NCBI GenBank assembly: GCA_029262005.1
Contig: JAJDAG010000089.1
Span: forward strand, 52,683 to 116,682
DNA: 64,000 nucleotides
Source of the DNA: Candidatus Zhuqueibacterota bacterium
Lineage (GTDB): Bacteria > Zhuqueibacterota > Zhuqueibacteria > Oceanimicrobiales > Oceanimicrobiaceae
Direction of reading: 5' to 3'
Position numbers and translations under genes: made by a program. The notes under the pieces are model-generated. The model saw nothing but the letters and a program-made list of their open reading frames with translations, made no database searches and had not been told where the DNA came from. Shown one piece after another: positions 44,288-52,956 of this stretch. Position 1 is the first letter of the stretch. Each line of letters begins with the position of its first letter.

Positions 44288-45643
44288 TTAAAACGATACC
44301 AGCGCATCAACGATGACTTGTCCATTCCAATCTTCATTGAAGCCGTATTCCAGACGGAGGAGCATGTTGTATGGCAAGAAAATGTGCAATCCGCCACCCC
44401 AGCCTGACTTAAAATCATCGAAATTAAATTTAGCGCTTTGAGATTTCTGAGGCCAAATCTTGCCCGTGTCGATGAAGAGCCCGCCACTGATGCCGAAACG
44501 CAAATTGGCGCCGTATTGTCCCATGCTGTCAAATGGACCACCGCTGTGGTAAGTCATCGGCAGGATTGGAAAGCGAAATTCAGCGCTGCTGATCAGGATA
44601 TTATCTCCGGTTGCGCGCTCGCGGAAATGGCCACGAATTCGTGTTAAAAAGCCAAAATGAACTTGTTCGTAAACTGGAATTTGCCCCGACGAGAGGTTTG
44701 TGGCAGCCCGAAAAGCCAGGGTAGTTTTGCCAATTGGGAAGTACTTTCGCAAGTCAGCGCCGTAACGCAAATAGTCAGCATCCTTGCCAAACCAGCCGGT
44801 TTTTGTTGCCCACAGGTTTATGTAGTTCCCTTTGTGCGGATATTCCCATAAATCACGCGAATCATAGCGAAAGGAGAAACCAAAGTGTGGTAATTTGTCT
44901 TTGCCGGAGGGTGATAAGGTTCCGCCTGTGGCGCCAGGTGAAAGCGTCAATTGCCGATAACCCGTATTAAAATCAAGGTAGGTGAAATGACTGAAACGTT
45001 TGCCAAGCGTTACAGCAAAACCGAGCTGATTTTCATTAACAACCGAATCGAGAACCGTGAAAGAGCGGTTTCGAACCTTGCGGGCAAACAGTGAAATTTT
45101 GGTGTAAAATTTTGCCTTGCCAAAAATCCACGGGTTTGAGTAACTTAGTCTTATAGCCGGGTTAAAGCCAAACCAGCCTGAAAAATCAATAACCTCGCGG
45201 CGGCCGCGAAAGTTTGTGTAAAGCAGGCCGGCCCCAATGGACAATCTGCTCCAATCGCGCTCATTCCTGAAAATAATCGGGTATGGAAAAATGTACCACA
45301 TTTCACTCACCGATACCACCAGAATCACCCCTTCTGAAGTAGGCACGATGTCAATTTCCACACGATTAAAAATACCGAGATTTTGAATTCTTAGCCGGTC
45401 GTTCTCAAGCTTTTCCGGATCGAGCGTATCTTCCGGCTGGGTTTTCATTTCACGCAGAATGACTTCTTTTTTTGTTTTGTCATTGCCCTGAACCAGCACC
45501 AATCTCACCTGTTCAGGCGAAAGTTTTTTTCCTGCCGCAGGTTGTTCACCGAGAATTTGTGCTTCCAGGGAATTAAGCCACAGCAGCAATGCTGCATTTA
45601 GCAAAAATGAAAGTAAAAGAAGCCGACTTGTGCGGTTATTCAT
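44288..45643 (-). CDS. Omp85/BamA-like protein with one POTRA domain
   Basis: 451 residues. Signal peptide (LLLLSFLLNAALLLWLNSLEAQ), one POTRA-like domain (about 42-115: VRLVLVQGNDKTKKEVILREM, LQNLGIFNRVEIDIVPT-like), then a 16-strand-type surface-antigen barrel from about 120 to the end, terminal Phe. RIRGHFRERATGDN is close to the conserved loop-6 VRGF/Y motif of Omp85 proteins. True BamA has five POTRAs; this shorter form is closer to TamA-like or lineage-specific members. It is 34 bp behind a barrel-only relative. Probably outer membrane; role in protein or lipid insertion inferred. Confidence 0.8.
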   Translation of the reverse strand: MNNRTSRLLLLSFLLNAALLLWLNSLEAQILGEQPAAGKKLSPEQVRLVLVQGNDKTKKEVILREMKTQPEDTLDPEKLENDRLRIQNLGIFNRVEIDIVPTSEGVILVVSVSEMWYIFPYPIIFRNERDWSRLSIGAGLLYTNFRGRREVIDFSGWFGFNPAIRLSYSNPWIFGKAKFYTKISLFARKVRNRSFTVLDSVVNENQLGFAVTLGKRFSHFTYLDFNTGYRQLTLSPGATGGTLSPSGKDKLPHFGFSFRYDSRDLWEYPHKGNYINLWATKTGWFGKDADYLRYGADLRKYFPIGKTTLAFRAATNLSSGQIPVYEQVHFGFLTRIRGHFRERATGDNILISSAEFRFPILPMTYHSGGPFDSMGQYGANLRFGISGGLFIDTGKIWPQKSQSAKFNFDDFKSGWGGGLHIFLPYNMLLRLEYGFNEDWNGQVIVDALVSF

Positions 45644-45677
45644 AAACGAGACAACCTGGTTGACTTGGAGGTGGGAA

Positions 45678-46892
45678 TTATAAAGTGTCTAACAATCTGA
45701 ATGTTATTCGATATCTATCCGTGCCAGGTGCCAGGCTGGTGCGTCGCGCCACATCAATTCGAAAAACGCCCTCGAGGAACAAAACGGATAAACCAAAATC
45801 TGTCTTGAAATTTACATCGCTGAAACCGGAAAACAGACCGTCGTCCACAGATGTAAAGTCCGCCCAACCCGTATCCATAAACAGCCCCAGAGAAAGTGTT
45901 GTCCATAAAGAGCCGAAAAGGGGAATTCGCTGCAACGGAATTTTCTGCAAGATATCACCTGCAAACAGATAGTTGGCATTAAGCATCACCATTCTATTGC
46001 CGCTGAATTCTTTGTCATTAAACGCACGCAAACTGCCAACACCGCCCAAATCGATGCTGTGCTGCTCTGCCACACTGCCGGTTCGCGTTCCAATCATGCC
46101 ACGAAGTAGCAGGCGTTGATTGGCAAAAGTCTGTTGATAACGTTTGACACTGAGGAACAGGCCATCGGTGTCAAAATCATCTGCCGTGTGTTCATAAATG
46201 CCTTCAACATACCAGCCGCTCAATGGAAAAATCGGATTGTCACGCCAGTCCAGCGCGGCGATTAGCTTAATGCCAAATTCATCTCCTTCGGCAATAGTTG
46301 CGCTTGCTAAAGTTGGGTTTTCCTGAAAATTGCCTTTGAAAACACTCCAGTTGATATTCCTGTTTAAAGCTGTGTACGTGCGGCGATTCAGTTCCAGTCT
46401 AAGTGTATGGTTGCCGGCTACTTTTTTGTCGGCAAAAATGCGAAGCCCGTGTACGCCATAGTAATCTTGGTAGTCTTCTCTAAAAAGAAACGAAGCCAGG
46501 GAGTTTTCAATATCATCAACGACCCAGTTGTCCGCAGTTTCAAGGGCTCTGAAAACATCAACGCCAATACTGAGGCGATCAAAGTCCATGAAGTCTTTCT
46601 GCACACCCGCGTTAAAGCGAAATTGCTGACCGGATTCATTCCAGAAGCCCCAGCCTGCGTCAACATGTGCGGCGAAACCCTCAAGTTCCACCGGCCTGAA
46701 TGTGACGCCGGCATGCGGGAAAAAACCTTCGACTCGATTGTAGCGGGGGTTGGTATGAAATTCCACGGGTTTGTAAAATTCAAAACCGGCGTCATCCTCT
46801 ATTTTGTCATAGGCAAACTGGGAAAAGGCTGGTTGGATAAATATGAGCAGCGAAAACAAAACTGCGAAAATTACAGAAGAAGCTCTGCGCAT
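45678..46892 (-). CDS. Omp85-like outer membrane barrel without POTRA domain
   Basis: 404 residues from ATG 46892, which has GGAGGT directly upstream; in-frame codons up to 46919 lack this. Signal peptide (VIFAVLFSLLIFIQPAFSQ). No POTRA; the barrel begins almost at once. LGGVGSLRAFNDKEFSGNRM is the Omp85 loop-6 region (GxRAF with a Glu/Asp), and the C-terminus (YRITFRLLDTL) is a strand. It is the first gene of the set with the one-POTRA protein (34 bp) and tsaD. Function unknown; the pair may work together. Confidence 0.75.
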   Translation of the reverse strand: MRRASSVIFAVLFSLLIFIQPAFSQFAYDKIEDDAGFEFYKPVEFHTNPRYNRVEGFFPHAGVTFRPVELEGFAAHVDAGWGFWNESGQQFRFNAGVQKDFMDFDRLSIGVDVFRALETADNWVVDDIENSLASFLFREDYQDYYGVHGLRIFADKKVAGNHTLRLELNRRTYTALNRNINWSVFKGNFQENPTLASATIAEGDEFGIKLIAALDWRDNPIFPLSGWYVEGIYEHTADDFDTDGLFLSVKRYQQTFANQRLLLRGMIGTRTGSVAEQHSIDLGGVGSLRAFNDKEFSGNRMVMLNANYLFAGDILQKIPLQRIPLFGSLWTTLSLGLFMDTGWADFTSVDDGLFSGFSDVNFKTDFGLSVLFLEGVFRIDVARRTSLAPGTDRYRITFRLLDTL

Positions 46893-47191
46893 TTTACCTC
46901 CGTTAAGGCCTGCGTTCAAAATAAGGCACAGGCTGACGAATCAGTTGATATTGGGGCGCACGAAAGTTGAACTCAATCAGGGTGGCCTGTCATGAAAAAA
47001 TTAAGGTGCTAAGATATGAAAATTGGTTGTGATAAGCAAGGAGTATCTAGCTGCCGATTGCCTCAAAATTCGTGATGTCAAGCAGGGCCCGTTTTAGTAA
47101 AGGAAAGGCGTTATTTTTTGATAATGGGGAAATAAGGCAAGGTGGGGCTTGTGCGATTTACCTGGAAAGTGTTGACCGCAATCGGGTGGGA

Positions 47192-47908
47192 TTATCCGTG
47201 CCAAACAGTGGTTGCGAGTACACCAAGGAAGCCCACTAGAAAGCAAATTGGCACCCGGTAATCTTGATTGTTTTCATGCGCCATGGGCAAAAGATCGCTG
47301 GTTGAAATATAAAGAAAAGTACCACCGGATAGACCCACAGCCAAACTTAGGTAAAAGCTCTCTTTTATGGGGATAAGCGTTCCGCAGACTGAACCAACAA
47401 TTGCAAGCCCGGCAATGGCCGTCAAAACGCGCCAGGCTTTTGACTCTGTGTAATGATGCGCGAGCAATAGACAGGCCGTAGATATTCCTGTCGGCAACCG
47501 GTGCAGAATAACGGCACCCAGGACCAGTGCACCAAGTGTTTCATCAAACTTGTAGCTTACGGCAATGGCAAAGCCATCCAGAAAACTGTGAAACCCCATG
47601 CCTATCAGAGCGGAAGTGCCAAAATGATGTGCAGCGCAGTTCTGTTCACGGCAAGCATGCACCATGGCCAATTTTTCATAACCATACAACCCAAGAAAAC
47701 CAATACTGACAAAGACCATGGCCATTCTGCCGGCTTGTTCAAAGCTTTCTATAATCATGTGATTTAAACCGGTTGAAAGCAGAATCCCTGCTGAAAAAGC
47801 CACGAGCAGAGTGAGGCTTCTATCGCTTAATCTTTTGTGGAGTAAAGGAATGCCGCCGCCTAAAACTGTGGCGCCGGCAGCGAGTATTGAAAATAGAATG
47901 GCCTGCAT
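47192..47908 (-). CDS. ZIP-family divalent metal transporter
   Basis: 238 residues, eight helices expected. The ZIP metal site is visible in helices 4 and 5: GFHSFLDGFAI (His107, Asp111) and LHRLPTGIS (His136). A variable loop holds HACREQNCAAHH, a likely metal-binding stretch. ZIP proteins move zinc, iron or similar ions toward the cytoplasm. Here it follows a P1B exporter gene (114 bp) on the same strand, so importer and exporter may share one regulator. Substrate is not decided by sequence. Confidence 0.85.
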   Translation of the reverse strand: MQAILFSILAAGATVLGGGIPLLHKRLSDRSLTLLVAFSAGILLSTGLNHMIIESFEQAGRMAMVFVSIGFLGLYGYEKLAMVHACREQNCAAHHFGTSALIGMGFHSFLDGFAIAVSYKFDETLGALVLGAVILHRLPTGISTACLLLAHHYTESKAWRVLTAIAGLAIVGSVCGTLIPIKESFYLSLAVGLSGGTFLYISTSDLLPMAHENNQDYRVPICFLVGFLGVLATTVWHG

Positions 47909-48022
47909 TTATTACCCGTGTATTCAAAGGTGTAAAGTTGTACTAAGAAAAATTGAAGCCTGTTGTTCTCTTAGGAAGTAAGCACAAAATCGGAATAAAA
48001 CAAATAGTAAGTTTAAATCTGC

Positions 48023-50170
48023 TTAGTCCTTTGCACGCAGGTTGAAGCGTGCAAGTCGCATGGCATTACTTATCACGCCAAGCGAAGCGCCCATGTCACC
48101 AACCAGCACAGCAACCACCAGTGAAACAAAGCCGGGTAACACACCCAACGCCAGTGAGAATTTAATAAGAATGGCTGCCACGGTATTTTCTTTGATAACC
48201 GCACTGGCCTTATCACTCAGTGCCAGGAGGTAAGGCAGTTTGCCCAGATTGTCCGCCATGAGCGCGATGTCGGATGTTTCGAGAGCAGAGTCACTGCCGG
48301 CGGCGCCCATGGCAATGCCAACCGAGGCTGCGGCAAGAGCAGGGGCGTCGTTGATGCCGTCGCCTACCATGGCGGTTTTACCGAATTTTTCTTGCAGCTC
48401 TTTTATTTTGGTAACTTTATCTTGTGGAAGCAAGCCGGCGTAATATTCGGACACTCCCAGTTTTGTCGCAATGGCTATAGCCGTTTGCTCGTTGTCACCC
48501 GTTAGCATTACCACGATTTTGCCTGACGACTTCAGGTTTTCAATGGTTTTAACGGCTTCAGGACGAATTTGGTCGGATACGGCAATCAGCGCGATAACTT
48601 CAGATTCTGTGCCAACCAGCATGGTTGTTTTGCCCTGAGTTTCAAGCCTTTCCAACTTTTGCTTTGGAAAGGCAATGTTCAGTTGTTCAAACATTTCTTT
48701 CTGACCAACCAGATGTTTTCTGCCGTGAATATTGCCCGTTATGCCTCTGCCCGGCAGAGCCTTAAAAGCATCCACCGTTTCAAGTTGGTTGCCGCGCGCA
48801 GCCTTGACGATGGCTTTGGCAATGGGATGTTCACTGTGGATTTCCAGGGAAGCTGCAAGTATGAGCGCTTCATTTTTACTGACGCCATTCAGCGACATAA
48901 CATCGGTTACTTCTATCTGTCCGCGTGTGAGAGTGCCGGTTTTGTCAAATGCAATTACTTTGACTTTGCTCATTTCTTCCAGGTAAACGCCGCCTTTTAT
49001 CAAGACGCCGTTTCTGCTGGCGCTTGTCAGGGCAGAGACAACGGAAACAGGCGTTGAAATGACGAGAGCGCAAGGGCATGCAATAACCAGCAGGGTTAGC
49101 GCTTTGATAAACCACGGGTTGAATTCTGCCTCAAGCAGGAGTGGTGGCACAGAAGCGACCACGATTGCCAGTGAAACAACAGTCGGCGTATAAATCCGGG
49201 CAAATTTTTCCACAAACCGCTCCACTGGCGCTTTTTGTGACTCAGCATCTTCAACCAGGTGAATGATTTTTGCCAGGATTGTGTTGCGACTGTTTTGCGT
49301 CACTTTGATTTCAAGGTACCCCTCGTTATTAAACGTTCCAGCATAAACCGCGTCACCACTTTCTTTTGTTACTGGAACAGATTCACCCGTGATGGGCGCC
49401 TGGTTGACGCTGGAAACGCCTTTGACAACTTCACCATCAAGCGCTACTTTTTCACCGGGACGGATAACAAGGATTTCACCAACTTCAATTTCGCTGGCAG
49501 CCAATGTTGCTTCTTTACCTGTGCGCTTTACTGTGGCATTGTCCGGTGTCAAATTAATCAGCTCCCGCAGCGAATCGCGAGCACGCTCAACGGCAAAACG
49601 TTCTAGCAGTTCAGCAAGTGAAAATAAAAATGCGAGGCTGGCAGCTTCTACATATTCACCGATGAGAATGGCACCAATTATGGCAATGGACATGAGGGTG
49701 TCCATGCTGAGCTGAAAATTGCGGATGGCTGCTCCTATTTCTCGAGTAGAATGGCCGATGCCCAAGACAACAGCCAATAGAAAAAGCAGCGTGGATAGCG
49801 TGATGTCGCGACCAATTGTAAACGCAAGCGGATCTGAAAAATAGAATTTGCCGGCCAGACCCAGCGCAAGGGCAATACCGGAAAAAAGCACCAGGAAAAA
49901 TGCGTTTTCCTTCCAAATGGGCGCTCGTTGCAGATTTTTGTGACCTTCGCTTCGAACACGATAACCGATTTTTTCTATGCAGGACACCAGGTCGTTAAAA
50001 CCGACGTAAACCGGATCGTAGTGAACTTTGACCTTGCCGGAAGAAAAACTCGCCCTCACATTGTGAACGCCACTTATCTTTGCTACTGTTTTTTCAATGG
50101 TGGCGGCACAGTCCATGCAGTGGAGTCCCTCAATTTGTAAATCATCTATTTTAAGTGCTGCTTCACTCAC
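48023..50170 (-). CDS. P1B-type metal-transporting ATPase (Zn/Cd/Pb type)
   Basis: 715 residues, start codon GTG. An N-terminal HMA domain with GLHCMDCA (Cys18, Cys21), then membrane helices, the actuator TGES (260-263), the transport motif CPC at 364-366, phosphorylated Asp408 in DKTGTLT, GDGINDAPALA and a C-terminal helix pair. The CPC with no His-rich tract fits the ZntA/CadA (zinc, cadmium, lead) group more than CopA, but copper cannot be excluded by eye. The SmtB-type regulator gene lies 111 bp upstream. Confidence 0.93.
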   Translation of the reverse strand: MSEAALKIDDLQIEGLHCMDCAATIEKTVAKISGVHNVRASFSSGKVKVHYDPVYVGFNDLVSCIEKIGYRVRSEGHKNLQRAPIWKENAFFLVLFSGIALALGLAGKFYFSDPLAFTIGRDITLSTLLFLLAVVLGIGHSTREIGAAIRNFQLSMDTLMSIAIIGAILIGEYVEAASLAFLFSLAELLERFAVERARDSLRELINLTPDNATVKRTGKEATLAASEIEVGEILVIRPGEKVALDGEVVKGVSSVNQAPITGESVPVTKESGDAVYAGTFNNEGYLEIKVTQNSRNTILAKIIHLVEDAESQKAPVERFVEKFARIYTPTVVSLAIVVASVPPLLLEAEFNPWFIKALTLLVIACPCALVISTPVSVVSALTSASRNGVLIKGGVYLEEMSKVKVIAFDKTGTLTRGQIEVTDVMSLNGVSKNEALILAASLEIHSEHPIAKAIVKAARGNQLETVDAFKALPGRGITGNIHGRKHLVGQKEMFEQLNIAFPKQKLERLETQGKTTMLVGTESEVIALIAVSDQIRPEAVKTIENLKSSGKIVVMLTGDNEQTAIAIATKLGVSEYYAGLLPQDKVTKIKELQEKFGKTAMVGDGINDAPALAAASVGIAMGAAGSDSALETSDIALMADNLGKLPYLLALSDKASAVIKENTVAAILIKFSLALGVLPGFVSLVVAVLVGDMGASLGVISNAMRLARFNLRAKD

Positions 50171-50281
50171 GGCTGTTTTTCCTTATGTTAGAATGCGGTC
50201 GTCGAGCACACCGTACTTTTGTCGGAACAAGGTTGTGGCTGTGTTCTTCTCTCATCTTCTGTCGGCACAGTTGCAGTGCAT

Positions 50282-50641
50282 TTACTCCTTGATGTGAGTC
50301 TGAGTCACTTGAATAATCTCAGCCACGTGCAGGTCATCAAGGGAGTAATAGGCAATTTTACCTGCGCGTCTGAACTTAACCAGATGTAAATTTCGCAGCA
50401 GCCGCAATTGATGTGACACAGCGGAACTGGTTATGCCCAGCAGGCTGGCTAAATCGCAGACACAAAGCTCAGCTTCTTTTAACGCGAGGATGATTTTCAG
50501 CCGGGTTGGATCTCCCAAAAGTTTGAAAATCTCAGATAATTCAATAAGATCGTTGTTATCAGCGAATATGCCGGCAACGCGTTTCACTTTTTCTTTATCG
50601 ACAAAATCTATGTCACAGGTATCAGAAAAGGGGGTTGTCAT
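50282..50641 (-). CDS. SmtB/CzrA-type ArsR-family metal-sensing repressor
   Basis: 119 residues. Winged helix with ELCVCDLASLLGITSSAVSHQL; the last helix carries Asp103, His105, His116 and Glu119 (D-x-H-x10-H-x2-E), the same spacing as the alpha5 zinc site of SmtB. Cys60 and Cys62 in ELCVC could form a CadC/ArsR-like second site. So zinc sensing is likely, with cadmium/lead possible. It lies upstream of the P1B ATPase on the same strand, with a near-perfect operator at 50663-50678, the expected target. Confidence 0.9.
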   Translation of the reverse strand: MTTPFSDTCDIDFVDKEKVKRVAGIFADNNDLIELSEIFKLLGDPTRLKIILALKEAELCVCDLASLLGITSSAVSHQLRLLRNLHLVKFRRAGKIAYYSLDDLHVAEIIQVTQTHIKE

Positions 50642-50662
50642 TTTGCAAAGTCACGTTATTGA

Positions 50663-50678
50663 GTGAGCACTTGTTCAC
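50663..50678 (-). promoter_or_regulatory. SmtB-type operator
   Basis: GTGAGCAC-TTGTTCAC: a 16-bp inverted repeat with a single mismatched pair, close to the TGAACA-N2-TGTTCA form bound by SmtB/ZiaR-type repressors. It ends 22 bp before the regulator's start codon. Confidence 0.6.
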
Positions 50679-50922
50679 ACGATTAATCTAAAATTTTATT
50701 TATTATTGTCAAGATCAATTTGTTGGATAACTGATTGACTCGTCGTTTACATCAAAAGTCTGTGTAAAACGGTGCGGCGAATTGTTTCCTTGATTGCCGC
50801 AAATACAGCGGCTGCTTCTTAGTGAGCAAGACATGACATGTCTGTTTCAACATTAAAGTTTAACTTGATTTATGCCCCATTTATTACTATATTTTAACTC
50901 ATTCGATATGGAGGGTTGAAAT

Positions 50923-50973
50923 ATGAACCTTTTTTCAAGATACGATTTTCACTTCTTTGTAGTCCCGATATAA
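50923..50973 (+). CDS. Possible 16-aa micropeptide
   Basis: ATG 50923 follows a strong GGAGGG (50910-50915) and opens a 16-residue frame (MNLFSRYDFHFFVVPI). It may be a leader peptide for the gene at 51030 or chance. The remaining gap 50679-51029 shows nothing else. Confidence 0.2.
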   Translation: MNLFSRYDFHFFVVPI

Positions 50974-51029
50974 TACCCCTTTTGGATTTTATAGTTTCTC
51001 GAATGACTTTTTCATAGGATGAGGAGTAC

Positions 51030-51362
51030 ATGGAGCTAAAAAAAAATCAAGGTATAGAAAGAAAACTCATCGTTTCGGTTATATTGCGGGCCGTAAAGGA
51101 TTATGTTGATGGTAACAATCCTAATAAAATAGGTCGGCTTCGCGCGAAAGGGCAAAATCACGAGCTTAGTCAACTGGAGAAAAACTTCAGAAGTGCAAAA
51201 TTTTGGATTTTTGAAGAAAAAAATGCCGATTATATCTTTTCATTTGAAAAATGTTGTGATATAATTGCAATAAGCCCGCAGCGAATTCGGCGAGGGCTCA
51301 ATCAGTTGGTGCACACCAATGGTCATTCAACCACGAACAATGCTCCCCAGCCCGTGTCTTAG
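51030..51362 (+). CDS. Small hypothetical protein (110 aa), helix-turn-helix-like
   Basis: 110 residues, basic. Two parts are notable: an N-terminal helix (ERKLIVSVILRAVKDYV) and, near the C-terminus, FSFEKCCDIIAISPQRIRRG. The order 'W I ... F S F E x x C ... I S P x x I R' is seen in small hypothetical proteins with a helix-turn-helix-like end. I do not recognise a named family. It is 30 bp before the AmrS gene and may be co-transcribed. Confidence 0.5.
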   Translation: MELKKNQGIERKLIVSVILRAVKDYVDGNNPNKIGRLRAKGQNHELSQLEKNFRSAKFWIFEEKNADYIFSFEKCCDIIAISPQRIRRGLNQLVHTNGHSTTNNAPQPVS

Positions 51363-51392
51363 CGCAAGCAAAGTTAATCTTTGCAATCTGCT

Positions 51393-52448
51393 ATGTCTGA
51401 ATTGGCAACATTCAAAGAATTGCTCAAAACGTACTCTCACGAAGGTACTCTGTACGAAACTCATTCAGACGGAAGCCTGACATGTTTTGCTTGCGGACAT
51501 CGCTGTCGTATTCGTCAGGGCCGCGACGGCATTTGCAAAGTTCGTTTTAATCAGGGAGGCAAGCTTTTTGTACCGGCCAATTACACGGTTGGCCTGCAAT
51601 GTGACCCTGTCGAGAAGAAGCCTTTCTACCACGTTTTTCCGGGTGAGTTTGCCGTCACATTTGGCATGCCTGGTTGTGATTTTCATTGCAGCTATTGTCA
51701 GAACTGGCTTACTTCACAGGCGCTTCGGGATCCTTCTGCTTATGCGCAGCCGCAGCCAATCTCTCCGTGCGACCTCGTTGAACTGGGTAAAAAACAACAG
51801 GCAAGGCTCATTGTCAGTAGCTACAATGAGCCGCTCATCACAAGTGAGTGGGCCAGGGACGTGTTTGAGCATGCAAAAAAAGCGGGTTTTCTTACCGGCT
51901 ATGTTTCAAATGGCAATGCCACACCGGAGGTGCTGGACTATTTGCGCCCGGTGACGGATTTGTTCAACATCGATCTCAAGTCATTTCGCGATAAAAACTA
52001 TCGAAAGCTCGGTGGAGTTCTTACGAATATTCTCAAAGCCATCGAAATGGTGCATGAAAAGGGGTTTTGGCTTGAAGTCGTCACTTTGATTATTCCCGGG
52101 TTTAATGACTCGGATACGGAATTACGGCAGATGGCTGGATTTCTTTCTGAAGTTTCGCCTGATATCCCGTGGCATGTTACGGCGTTTCACCAGAGTTACC
52201 AAATGCGGGACCACAGCGACACAAGCGCGGAAACTTTAATTCGCGCAGCAGAAATTGGCTATGAAGCCGGCTTGCATTACGTTTATGCAGGTAACATGGC
52301 CGGACAGGTTGGTGAATTTGAAAATACGTTCTGCCCGGGATGTGGTTCTGTGGTTATTAGGCGAACAGGTTATCTCATTCAAGAAAACCGGTTGAGCAAT
52401 GGAAGCTGCCCGGATTGCGCCGAAAAGATTGCCGGGATTTGGCTGTGA
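51393..52448 (+). CDS. amrS: AmmeMemoRadiSam-system radical SAM enzyme
   Basis: 351 residues from ATG 51393; an in-frame TTG at 51381 is less likely. An N-terminal Cys set (CFACGHRC, then C) and the radical SAM motif CDFHCSYC (Cys95, Cys99, Cys102) are characteristic of AmrS. Near the C-terminus FCPGCG and CPDC form a zinc-ribbon-like end. AmrS occurs with AmrA and a MEMO homologue; those partners are not in this window. The biological reaction is unknown. It stands alone here, so it is either a split system or the partners lie elsewhere. Confidence 0.9.
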   Translation: MSELATFKELLKTYSHEGTLYETHSDGSLTCFACGHRCRIRQGRDGICKVRFNQGGKLFVPANYTVGLQCDPVEKKPFYHVFPGEFAVTFGMPGCDFHCSYCQNWLTSQALRDPSAYAQPQPISPCDLVELGKKQQARLIVSSYNEPLITSEWARDVFEHAKKAGFLTGYVSNGNATPEVLDYLRPVTDLFNIDLKSFRDKNYRKLGGVLTNILKAIEMVHEKGFWLEVVTLIIPGFNDSDTELRQMAGFLSEVSPDIPWHVTAFHQSYQMRDHSDTSAETLIRAAEIGYEAGLHYVYAGNMAGQVGEFENTFCPGCGSVVIRRTGYLIQENRLSNGSCPDCAEKIAGIWL

Positions 52449-52956
52449 GTGATGTGAGGCGAGCAAATTCGGACAGGGCTACGTGTTGACGGTCGTTCCA
52501 ACGGTTTGAATATTTATAATCTTTGCATCACCGCACATTATATTCTTCCGCAATAATTATGCAACTGCTGAACAGTTTTCGGGCACAGTGCAACTCATTT
52601 CTTCTGATAGCGTATCGGATGAAATCGCAACTGTTTCACCAGAATTATTTGGAAGAATTTTGATGAAATTACTGCACCGGTAGAACTTCAAAAATCATTA
52701 CTCGGCATGGTGTGGCTTTCGACGGTATGCTTCAGTATAATGATGCTTCGGATTGTTTTTGTGGTCTTGGGGAGATGCAACATTTACAGCCTTTCTCAAT
52801 TTTGTTTTATTTTTTTCGATATTAATGGTGCAGGCCATTTTGTTTTGGGCAACACTGTGCCGGACTGTATTGTTTTTTCTGCGGGTCCGCATAATAATAG
52901 AGTAACTATATTTTATTTGAATAAATTGCTGCAATTAATGATGAAGGAATTGTCTC
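52449..52956. other. Intergenic, no gene identified
   Basis: A 508-bp AT-rich gap. A plus-strand frame at 52707 starts MVWLSTVCF and is rich in Phe/Cys/Val, without a ribosome site or recognisable content, so I do not call it. No hairpin or repeat stood out. Confidence 0.4.
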
